The translations under genes and the position numbers were made by a program. Below, piece by piece: positions 1 through 5,614 of a DNA stretch of 6,460 nucleotides (within the stretch, counting starts at the first letter, position 1; each line of letters opens with the position of its first letter). The notes under the pieces were generated by a model that saw nothing but the letters and a program-made list of their open reading frames with translations, was not told where the DNA came from and did no database searches. The stretch is from Chloroflexota bacterium. GTDB taxonomy: Bacteria > Chloroflexota > Limnocylindria > Limnocylindrales > CSP1-4. The stretch is taken from positions 1-6,460 of the forward strand of contig JANYAA010000308.1 of assembly GCA_025355255.1 (NCBI GenBank), in the 5' to 3' direction.

Positions 1-1432
1 CGGCCGACGCGTCTACCACGCGCGAGGCAAGCTGCTTGGCGGGTCGTCGAGCATCAACGGGATGATCTTCCAGCGCGGCAACCCGATGGACTACGAGCGC
101 TGGGCCGCCGATCCCGGCATGGACTCCTGGGACTTCGCCCACTGCCTGCCGTACTTCCGCCGGATGGAGAACTGCACGGCGGCCGAGCCCGCCGATCCCT
201 GGCGCGGCCACGACGGCCCGCTCGTGCTGGAGCGCGGGCCCGCCGCCAACCCGCTGTTCGGGGCGTTCTTCAAAGCGGTTCAGGAGGCGGGGTACCCGCT
301 CACGAAGGACGTCAACGGCTACCAGCAGGAGGGCTTTGCGCCCTTCGACCGAAACATCCGCCGTGGTCGCCGGCTCTCAGCGTCGCGGGCGTACCTGCAC
401 CCCGTGATGTCCCGGCCAAACCTGAAAGTGCAGACGCGGGCCCTGGTGACCCGTGTGCTGCTTGATGGCACGCGCGCCGTTGGCGTGGAGTACGCAACCG
501 GCAAGGGCGCTGTACATCGCGCGATGGGCGGGACCGTGGTGCTCGCGGGCGGCGCGTTCAACTCGCCGCAGCTGCTGCAGTTGTCGGGCGTGGGCAACGC
601 GGCCGAGCTGTCGGCGCTGGGGATCAACCCCGTCCACAACCTCCCGGGTGTGGGCGAGCACATGCAGGACCATCTCGAGGTCTACGTCCAGTACCAGAGC
701 AAGCAGCCCGTGTCGATGCAGCCGGCGCTGCAGACGTGGCGGCGACCGTTTATCGGCGCCCAGTGGCTGTTCCTGCGCCGCGGTCCTGGCGCCACCAACC
801 ACTTCGAGGGCGGCGGCTTCGCCCGCTCCAACGAGGACGTGGCGTACCCCAACCTCATGTTCCACTTCCTGCCGCTGGCCATCCGCTATGACGGCAGCAA
901 GCCCTCGGGCGGCCACGGCTATCAGGTCCACATCGGGCCGATGTACTCCGACGCCCGGGGCTCGGTGAAGATCACCTCCACGGACCCGGCCAAGCACCCG
1001 GCGCTGCGGTTCAACTACCTGTCCACGGCGCAGGACCGGCGGGAGTGGGTGGAGGCCATCCACGTCGCCCGCAGGATCCTCAACCAGCCCGCGATGGGCC
1101 CCTTCAACGGCGGCGAGACATCGCCCGGCCCGGCCGTGGCCAGCGATGACGAGATCCTCACCTGGGTGGCCAAGGACGGCGAGACGGCGCTGCACCCGTC
1201 CTGCACGGCCCGGATGGGCACGGACGACATGTCGGTGCTGGACCCGCTGACCATGGGCGTGCACGGCGTCCAGGGGCTGGCCGTGGTGGATGCGTCGTCG
1301 ATGCCGTACGTCACCAACGGCAACATCTACGCGCCGGTGATGATGCTGGCGGAGAAGGCGGCGGACCTGATCCTGGGCAACACCCCGCTGGCGCCAGAGC
1401 CCATTGAGTTCTACCGGCACAAGCCCGCCTGA
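1..1432 (+). CDS. betA: GMC-family flavoprotein oxidoreductase, choline dehydrogenase (BetA)-like, 5'-truncated
   Basis: FAD-dependent oxidation of an alcohol, probably choline to betaine aldehyde. The reading frame is open from position 2, before the first ATG at 62, so the gene begins upstream. 476 residues are visible; BetA proteins are usually about 550, so some 75-80 N-terminal residues with the GxGxxG FAD fold are missing. Counting from position 2, GMC signature 1 lies at residues 9-33 ([13 protein letters not shown], then RGNPMDY) and signature 2 at 183-198 ([16 protein letters not shown]). The catalytic His/Asn pair expected of the family is H398 (in [11 protein letters not shown]) and N441 (in TNGNIYAP). 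The C-terminus ends in a FYRH motif familiar from BetA-like enzymes. Family membership is firm; choline as substrate is inferred from overall resemblance and from the betaine-type transporter downstream. GMC enzymes annotated BetA can act on other alcohols. It is followed after 51 nt by the DUF1638 gene, probably on the same transcript. Confidence 0.9.
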   Translation, partial: GRRVYHARGKLLGGSSSINGMIFQRGNPMDYERWAADPGMDSWDFAHCLPYFRRMENCTAAEPADPWRGHDGPLVLERGPAANPLFGAFFKAVQEAGYPLTKDVNGYQQEGFAPFDRNIRRGRRLSASRAYLHPVMSRPNLKVQTRALVTRVLLDGTRAVGVEYATGKGAVHRAMGGTVVLAGGAFNSPQLLQLSGVGNAAELSALGINPVHNLPGVGEHMQDHLEVYVQYQSKQPVSMQPALQTWRRPFIGAQWLFLRRGPGATNHFEGGGFARSNEDVAYPNLMFHFLPLAIRYDGSKPSGGHGYQVHIGPMYSDARGSVKITSTDPAKHPALRFNYLSTAQDRREWVEAIHVARRILNQPAMGPFNGGETSPGPAVASDDEILTWVAKDGETALHPSCTARMGTDDMSVLDPLTMGVHGVQGLAVVDASSMPYVTNGNIYAPVMMLAEKAADLILGNTPLAPEPIEFYRHKPA

Positions 1433-1451
1433 GCTTTCCGGCATATCGTCT

Positions 1452-1461
1452 GGTGATCACC
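1452..1461. promoter_or_regulatory. 10-bp perfect palindrome between GMC and DUF1638 genes (possible operator)
   Basis: GGTGATCACC is a perfect palindrome in the 51-nt gap between the GMC stop codon and the DUF1638 start. It could be a repressor half-site pair or merely chance. No convincing promoter hexamers flank it. A functional role is speculative. Confidence 0.2.
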
Positions 1462-1483
1462 GCCGCAGCGAGGGTCGCGTCCC

Positions 1484-2194
1484 ATGCCGCCTTCTGGATC
1501 ACGCCGCCGCCCCGCCGACACCGGACGCCGCTCGCCGGCCGAACGAGCGCCGGTCCCGTCGCGCCCAATTGAGCCCCGGCCCGGCACCACCACGCTGGTG
1601 CTCGGCTGTGGCGCGCTTGGCCGGGAGCTGGTGGAGCTGGTGGATCGCAACGGGATGACGCACATGGACGTGCGGTGTCTGCCCGCCGTGTGGCACAACC
1701 GGCCGGAGCTGATTGCGCCCGCGATCGACGCCAAGCTGACTGAGGCCGCAGGCAAGTACGAGCAGATGTTTGTGGCGTACGCGGACTGCGGCACGGGCGG
1801 GGCGCTGGACGAGGTGCTCGCCCGCCACGGTGTGGAGCGGTTGCCGGGTGCGCACTGCTACGCGTTCTACGCGGGGCTGGAGGCGTTCAGCCAGATTGCG
1901 GACGAGGAGCCGGCCTCGTTCTACCTGACGGACTTCCTCGCGCGCAGCTTCGACAGCCTCGTGATCGCGGGGCTGGGGCTGGACAAGCACCCCGAGCTTC
2001 TGCCGGTGTACTTCGGGTCGTATGCGCGAGTCGTGTACCTCTCGCAGCACGACGATCCGGTGCTGATGGCGGCCGCCGAGCACGCCGCCGAGCGGCTGGG
2101 GCTGCCACTGGTCCATCGCCGGACCGGCTACGGCGAATTGGGGGCGTCGATGGTGCGCTGGGGCGCCGCGCCCACGGAGCTGCCGCCGCTCTGA
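1484..2194 (+). CDS. DUF1638 family protein
   Basis: The 236-residue product matches my memory of the DUF1638 family (biochemical function not established to my knowledge). Residues 1-32 are an Arg/Pro/Ser-rich extension of low complexity; the family-like region starts near residue 36. Four cysteines sit in motif-like settings: GCGALG (C42), CLPAVWHNRPEL (C65), ADCGTGG (C102) and GAHCYAF (C125). Further familiar blocks are FYLTDFLARSFD (146-157), GLGLDKHPEL (163-172) and TGYGELG (214-220). There is no signal peptide or membrane segment, so it is probably cytosolic. The clustered Cys and His residues suggest metal or cofactor binding (inference). The ATG at 1484 is preceded by GAGGG at 1470-1474, nine bases away. 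A later start is possible because the N-terminal extension looks dispensable, but no in-frame ATG precedes the domain. From general knowledge the family tends to occur near corrinoid-dependent methyltransferase genes for methylated amines, consistent with the flanking choline dehydrogenase and betaine transporter. Confidence 0.82.
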   Translation: MPPSGSRRRPADTGRRSPAERAPVPSRPIEPRPGTTTLVLGCGALGRELVELVDRNGMTHMDVRCLPAVWHNRPELIAPAIDAKLTEAAGKYEQMFVAYADCGTGGALDEVLARHGVERLPGAHCYAFYAGLEAFSQIADEEPASFYLTDFLARSFDSLVIAGLGLDKHPELLPVYFGSYARVVYLSQHDDPVLMAAAEHAAERLGLPLVHRRTGYGELGASMVRWGAAPTELPPL

Positions 2195-2230
2195 GTCGCC
2201 GCTCGGGTGGTACGCCAGCTGCGTGCCGGT

Positions 2231-2270
2231 CGCCACCACTGTGGCGCGCACGTGGATGAGATGTTCATCC
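2231..2270 (+). terminator. Two adjacent hairpins downstream of DUF1638, possible terminator
   Basis: The first hairpin has the stem CGCCAC / GTGGCG with a CACT loop (2231-2246), starting 36 nt after the DUF1638 stop. The second has the stem GGATGA / TCATCC with a 5-nt loop (2254-2270), followed by a pyrimidine-rich run (TCTCGCCCCTCT). There is no true U-tract, so intrinsic termination would be imperfect. These may instead protect the 3' end of the mRNA or be part of a larger fold. Confidence 0.25.
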
Positions 2271-2324
2271 TCTCGCCCCTCTGATGCACTAATTCATGAA
2301 GCGGGGCCTCGGACGTCATGGATC

Positions 2325-2381
2325 TGCGCCTGTGGCGCACGGGATGATGAAGCCTTCAACGGGGCGCCACTGTGAGTGGCG
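2325..2381 (+). repeat. Pair of perfect short inverted repeats in the presumed operon leader or promoter region
   Basis: TGCGCC / GGCGCA with loop TGT spans 2325-2339, and CGCCAC / GTGGCG with loop TGTGA spans 2365-2381. The second reuses exactly the stem sequence of the hairpin at 2231-2246, and both copies contain the octamer CCACTGTG (2236-2243 and 2367-2374). They could be operator sites, small RNA hairpins or the result of high GC; the exact reuse of the stem is the main reason to list them. Confidence 0.35.
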
Positions 2382-2405
2382 GCGGCCCGCGTCGCAGGCC
2401 AAGGG

Positions 2406-2434
2406 TTCCCGTGGAGCCTCGCGATGGGCATACT
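2406..2434 (+). promoter_or_regulatory. Weak candidate promoter for the leader ORF and transporter operon
   Basis: TTCCCG (2406-2411, three of six matches to TTGACA) is separated by 17 bp from CATACT (2429-2434, four of six matches to TATAAT, including the key A at position 2 and T at position 6). The start of transcription would fall near 2441, about 50 nt before the leader ORF. The -35 match is poor and promoter preferences in the host are unknown. Confidence 0.25.
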
Positions 2435-2475
2435 GTCCGGCAACTCGGCGCGGGTTGAGCCCGCAGCGCCGATCT

Positions 2476-2483
2476 GGAGGAGG
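2476..2483 (+). promoter_or_regulatory. Strong Shine-Dalgarno sequence for the leader ORF
   Basis: GGAGGAGG lies six bases ahead of the GTG at 2490, ideal spacing. By contrast the ATPase start at 2558 has only a G-run about 27 bases upstream. In the ATPase frame this site has no usable ATG, GTG or TTG behind it, so it points to translation of the short ORF rather than to a longer ATPase. Confidence 0.6.
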
Positions 2484-2489
2484 CGGCAC

Positions 2490-2561
2490 GTGGCGGACAC
2501 ACGCTCGCGAACGGGCGACGACCGGGGGGCACGCCGGCTGGGCGCGCACCGCGCGGCATGA
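2490..2561 (+). CDS. Predicted 23-codon leader ORF coupled to the ATPase gene
   Basis: GTG at 2490 opens a 23-codon frame ending in TGA at 2559-2561, which overlaps the ATPase start codon as ATGA. The product begins [11 protein letters not shown], has six Arg residues and no recognisable domain, signal peptide or membrane segment. The perfectly spaced ribosome site ahead of it, the lack of a good one for the ATPase gene, and the exact stop/start overlap suggest that ribosomes load here and reinitiate at the ATPase (translational coupling). The peptide may have no function of its own. Alternatives: chance, or a sequencing frameshift hiding an ATPase that really starts at 2490; the variable N-terminus of this family does not exclude that. 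Confidence 0.42.
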   Translation: MADTRSRTGDDRGARRLGAHRAA

Positions 2562-3667
2562 CGGCGCAGTTTCCAGCCCCGGCGCCGGACCTCGCCCCGG
2601 CTGCCCAGACCCATGCGGCGGCGGTTGGCGGCGGCAAGTCGGCCATCTCCGTGAAGGGTCTCTGGAAGATCTTCGGCCCGGGCGAGAAGAAGATCATCGG
2701 CACGCCCCTCGCGGAGCTCTCCCGCGACGAGCTCCGTGTGGCCACCGGCTCCAACGTTGCCGTCCGCGACGTCAGCTTTGACGTCAACCCGGGTGAAGTG
2801 TTTGTGGTCATGGGCCTGTCTGGCTCCGGCAAGTCCACCCTGATCCGCTGTCTCACAAGGCTCATCGAGCCCACGGCCGGCGAGGTCCTCCTTGACGGCG
2901 AGGACATCGGCAAGGCCAGCATGGCCCGCCTCCGCGACCTGCGCCGCCACCGCTTCAGCATGGTCTTCCAGCACTTCGGCCTGTTGCCGCACCGGCGCGT
3001 CATCGACAACGTGGCCTTTGGCCTGGAGATCCGAGGCGAGGCGAAGAAGGGCCGCCGCGACCGCGCCGCGGAACTGCTCTCGCTCGTGGGTCTTGACGGC
3101 CAGGCGGACCGCTACCCGGACCAGCTGTCCGGCGGCATGCAGCAGCGCGTGGGTCTCGCCCGGGCGCTTGCTGTTGACCCCGCGGTCATGTTCTTCGACG
3201 AGCCCTTCTCGGCGCTTGACCCGCTGATCCGCCGCGACATGCAGAACGAGGTCATCCGGCTCCACAACGAGGTGGGCAAGACGATGATCTTCATCACCCA
3301 TGACCTTGCCGAAGCCCTCAAGCTCGGCGATCACGTGGCGATCATGCGCAACGGCGCCATCGTCCAGATTGGCCGGCCGGAGGAGATCGTCGGCGCGCCC
3401 GCCGATGACTACGTCGCCGACTTCGTCCAGGATGTGCCCAAGTCATACGTGCTCACCCTGGGCTGGATCATGCGCGAGGTCCGTCCCGGGGATCCGCTTG
3501 ACGGCCCTGAGTTCCCCAGGTCCACCATCATCCGTACGGCGGTGCACGTGGCGGCCGAGACCGACAGGCCCATCAAGGTGGTGGACGGCGGCAAGCTCGT
3601 GGGGATGGTGGACCGCGTCCAGATCCTCGCGGCGATCGCCGGCTTCGAGCCGGGCTCGGCGGCGTGA
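2558..3667 (+). CDS. proV: Glycine betaine/proline-type (quaternary amine) ABC transporter ATP-binding protein
   Basis: This cytoplasmic ATPase powers import of betaine-like solutes through the permease encoded next. It has 369 residues (E. coli ProV is about 400). Residues 1-28 form an Ala/Pro-rich tail and the ProV-like region starts at [11 protein letters not shown] (30-40). Visible motifs are Walker [10 protein letters not shown] (86-94), Q-loop Q138 in [10 protein letters not shown], signature LSGGMQQR (190-197), Walker B VMFFDEP (210-216) with E215 as catalytic base, D-loop SALD (218-221) and switch H248. The linker between strands, residues 44-70, and DPLIRRDMQ after Walker B are typical of the ProV/OpuAA family. 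The C-terminal part (about 292-362) shows only one CBS-like unit ([22 protein letters not shown]), whereas classical ProV has two. The start is taken at the ATG overlapping the leader ORF stop; no ATG, GTG or TTG lies upstream in frame before the stop at 2456. The end overlaps the permease start as GTGA. Confidence 0.95.
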   Translation: MTAQFPAPAPDLAPAAQTHAAAVGGGKSAISVKGLWKIFGPGEKKIIGTPLAELSRDELRVATGSNVAVRDVSFDVNPGEVFVVMGLSGSGKSTLIRCLTRLIEPTAGEVLLDGEDIGKASMARLRDLRRHRFSMVFQHFGLLPHRRVIDNVAFGLEIRGEAKKGRRDRAAELLSLVGLDGQADRYPDQLSGGMQQRVGLARALAVDPAVMFFDEPFSALDPLIRRDMQNEVIRLHNEVGKTMIFITHDLAEALKLGDHVAIMRNGAIVQIGRPEEIVGAPADDYVADFVQDVPKSYVLTLGWIMREVRPGDPLDGPEFPRSTIIRTAVHVAAETDRPIKVVDGGKLVGMVDRVQILAAIAGFEPGSAA

Positions 3668-5586
3668 CCGCGATCGGCGCCACCGCGGGCGCCACCGGCA
3701 TCCGCGTGACCCGGCGAACCCTCGCCGGCGTCCTCGCGCTGGCTGCGGTTGTCATCTTTGCCTTGTTACACGGGCAGTGGACGCTGCCCCACAACGACGA
3801 CTACGACCTGTTCCGGACGCTCAACGGCGTCCGCGACTGGGTTGATCAGAACCGCACCCTGCTCGAGCCCATCCGCCTGGCGATTGCCGGGCTGGTGAGC
3901 CTGTTCGACGACATTCTCGCCTCGCTTGGCTGGCCGGGCGTCATCGCCGCCGCGGCGGCCACGGGTGTCGCGTTCGGGAGCGTGCGGCTGGGTCTGCTCG
4001 CGGGCTTCGGCTTCGGCAGCCTCGGCGCCCTCGGCTTGTGGGACCCGAGCATGGCCACGCTCGCGATGGTGCTCGCGGCCGTCCTGCTGGCGCTGCTGAT
4101 CGGCATCCCGCTGGGCGTCCTCGCCGGTCGCAGTGCGCGCGTGCAAGCGGTGCTGTCGCCGGTCCTGGACTTCATGCAGATCATGCCGGCGATGGCGTAT
4201 CTCACGCCGATCACGCTGCTCTTCCTGATCGGCGTGGCGCCAGCGAGCGTGGCCACGCTGATCTTCGCCATTCCAGCCGCCATCCGGATCACCGCCTTGG
4301 GCATCCGCGAGGTCTCCACCACCACGGTTGAGGCGGCTCGGTCGCTCGGTGCCACGGACAACCAGGTGCTCCGCAAGGTGCTGCTGCCGCTCTCGCGCCG
4401 GGCGCTCGGTTTGGCGGTCAACCAGACCATCATGCTGGCGCTCTCGATGGTGGTCATCACGTCGCTCATCGGCGCGCCGGGCCTCGGCCGAAACCTGCAG
4501 CGTGAGCTGTCCAAGGTCAACGTGGGCGGCGCGTTTGACGCCGGCATCGCCATCGTGATCCTCGCGATCATGCTGGACCGGCTCACGGCGGCTGTCGCTG
4601 AATGGCTTGACCCGCGGGAGCGCGCAGCCCGCACGCGCCCCGGCGGGAGGCTGGTCACCGTGGCGCTGCCTGTCGCCATCATCGTCGTGGGCTTGGCGGC
4701 GCCTGCGCTCGTCGACGCCACCAAATTCCCGGACACCCTGCTCTTCTCCTTCCGCGACCCGGTCAACGCCGCCGTGGGCTGGTTCACCGGCACGTTCCAG
4801 CCCGCCACGCTGGCCTTCAAGGACGCGGCCACCATCATCGTCCTCAACCCGCTGGAGACCGTGCTGGTGCAGGCGCCGGTCTGGCTTGTCGGCGCGGCGC
4901 TCATGACCGTGGCCTGGTTTACGTCGGGCCGCCGTGCGGCCGTCGTTGTCGGCGCGTGCGCCGCCCTGATCGTTGGGCTGGGCCTCTGGGAGCACAGCAT
5001 GCAGACGATGGCCAACGTGGTCCTCGGCACGCTGCTGACGCTCGCCATCGGCTTGGTCATCGGCATCCTCTCGGCACGCAACGACAGGTTCCGGGCCTTC
5101 CTGCGCCCGTTCCTGGACATGGCCCAGACGCTGCCGGCGTTTGTCTACCTCATCCCGGCGCTCGCGCTGTTCAACCCGACGCGCTTCACCGCCATCGTCG
5201 CCGCGGTGATCTATGCGCTGCCGCCGGTGATCAGGCTCGTCGATGTCGGCATCCGGTCCGTCCCGCCGGCGGTGGTGGAGGCGTCAACGGCATCGGGTGC
5301 CACGGAGGCCCAGCTGCTCTGGAAGGTGCAGCTCCCGATGTCCCGCCAGGCGCTGCTGCTGGCGGCCAATCAGGGGATCGTGATGGTCCTGTCCATGGTG
5401 GTCATTGGCGCGCTCGTTGGCGCTGGCGCGCTAGGCTACGACGTCATCACAGGGTTCGCCCAGGGCAAAGACTTCGGGAAGGGCCTCGCGGCTGGTCTCG
5501 CAATCGTCCTCCTGGGGATCTTGCTCGATCGGATCACGCAGGGCGCTGGCGGCACTCGCCGCGAAGGCGCGGCCAACGCCGGCTGA
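3664..5586 (+). CDS. proW: Fused double ProW-type ABC permease for quaternary amines
   Basis: This integral membrane channel is for betaine/choline-type uptake. At 640 residues it is about twice the core of ordinary ProW/OpuAB and carries two complete permease domains. An N-terminal membrane segment (about 20-36) and a soluble stretch precede domain 1 (about 85-310); another segment (about 330-350) precedes domain 2 (about 400-625). Each domain has its EAA loop that contacts the ATPase: E223-P242 (VEAARSLGA) and E539-P558 (VEASTASGA), both keeping the E-x5-G spacing. Residues 124-275 align with 440-591 without a single gap, with 74 of 152 identities by hand count. ProW normally works as a homodimer; here one chain could supply both halves, paired with two ATPase copies. 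Start is GTG at 3664, overlapping the ATPase stop as GTGA with no clear ribosome site, implying translational coupling. A GTG at 3706 is an alternative start. Confidence 0.93.
   Translation: MTAIGATAGATGIRVTRRTLAGVLALAAVVIFALLHGQWTLPHNDDYDLFRTLNGVRDWVDQNRTLLEPIRLAIAGLVSLFDDILASLGWPGVIAAAAATGVAFGSVRLGLLAGFGFGSLGALGLWDPSMATLAMVLAAVLLALLIGIPLGVLAGRSARVQAVLSPVLDFMQIMPAMAYLTPITLLFLIGVAPASVATLIFAIPAAIRITALGIREVSTTTVEAARSLGATDNQVLRKVLLPLSRRALGLAVNQTIMLALSMVVITSLIGAPGLGRNLQRELSKVNVGGAFDAGIAIVILAIMLDRLTAAVAEWLDPRERAARTRPGGRLVTVALPVAIIVVGLAAPALVDATKFPDTLLFSFRDPVNAAVGWFTGTFQPATLAFKDAATIIVLNPLETVLVQAPVWLVGAALMTVAWFTSGRRAAVVVGACAALIVGLGLWEHSMQTMANVVLGTLLTLAIGLVIGILSARNDRFRAFLRPFLDMAQTLPAFVYLIPALALFNPTRFTAIVAAVIYALPPVIRLVDVGIRSVPPAVVEASTASGATEAQLLWKVQLPMSRQALLLAANQGIVMVLSMVVIGALVGAGALGYDVITGFAQGKDFGKGLAAGLAIVLLGILLDRITQGAGGTRREGAANAG
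4033..5436 (+). repeat. Internal tandem duplication within the permease gene
   Basis: The segment 4033-4488 (residues 124-275) and the segment 4981-5436 (residues 440-591) are diverged copies at a constant offset of 948 bp. They share blocks such as GLWxxSM, SMVVI, LPxSRxAL and the EAA loop. Domain 1 has [15 protein letters not shown] where domain 2 has [14 protein letters not shown], so the halves have begun to differ in the middle of the core while length is conserved. Confidence 0.88.
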
Positions 5587-5595
5587 GCCGGCATC

Positions 5596-5604
5596 AGGAG
5601 GAGG
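5596..5604 (+). promoter_or_regulatory. Strong Shine-Dalgarno sequence for the binding protein gene
   Basis: AGGAGGAGG lies ten bases ahead of the ATG at 5615 in the 28-nt gap after the permease stop. The coupled permease gene lacks such a site. The difference fits the usual need for more binding protein than membrane components, and it supports the ATG at 5615. Confidence 0.65.
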
Positions 5605-5614
5605 CACAGTCAGG

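Larger units (their letters stand above)
2195..2489 (+). other. Structured intergenic region ahead of the transporter operon
   Basis: This stretch holds no convincing gene. It contains four short perfect hairpins (2231-2246, 2254-2270, 2325-2339, 2365-2381), a small AT-richer patch around 2281-2300 with the 8-bp palindrome TTCATGAA at 2293-2300, a weak promoter-like pair at 2406-2434, and the strong ribosome site at 2476-2483. It most likely ends the upstream transcript and supplies the promoter and 5' leader of the transporter operon. I recognise no known riboswitch consensus. Confidence 0.6.

Noticed and set aside
377..1444. Long open frame on the minus strand (355 codons) opposite the GMC gene
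   Set aside because: Its product is Arg/His/Gly-rich with no recognisable motif and it mirrors a clearly real gene. Such frames are expected opposite GC-rich coding sequence.
2264..2293. TTCATC, 18 bp, ACTAAT as a possible promoter in the AT-richer patch
   Set aside because: The -10 candidate lacks the conserved A at position 2 and the -35 element overlaps a hairpin arm. The pair at 2406-2434 is slightly better, though also weak.
2195..2489. Cobalamin or other riboswitch in the intergenic region, suggested by the corrinoid link of DUF1638 and an ACTGT-containing stem
   Set aside because: The characteristic B12-box and surrounding conserved cores are not present, and the ACTGT match is just the loop of a 6-bp hairpin. 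No other known riboswitch consensus was recognised.
2376..2561. Longer 61-codon version of the leader ORF starting at GTG 2376
   Set aside because: There is no ribosome site before 2376 and the start lies inside a hairpin arm, whereas GTG 2490 in the same frame has an ideal site. Only the short version is kept.
3766..5120. Two minus-strand open frames of over 400 codons opposite the permease gene
   Set aside because: Both give low-complexity products (Arg/Asp/His/Gln-rich or Ser/Thr/Arg-rich) with no domain, and the + strand gene there has unambiguous permease motifs.
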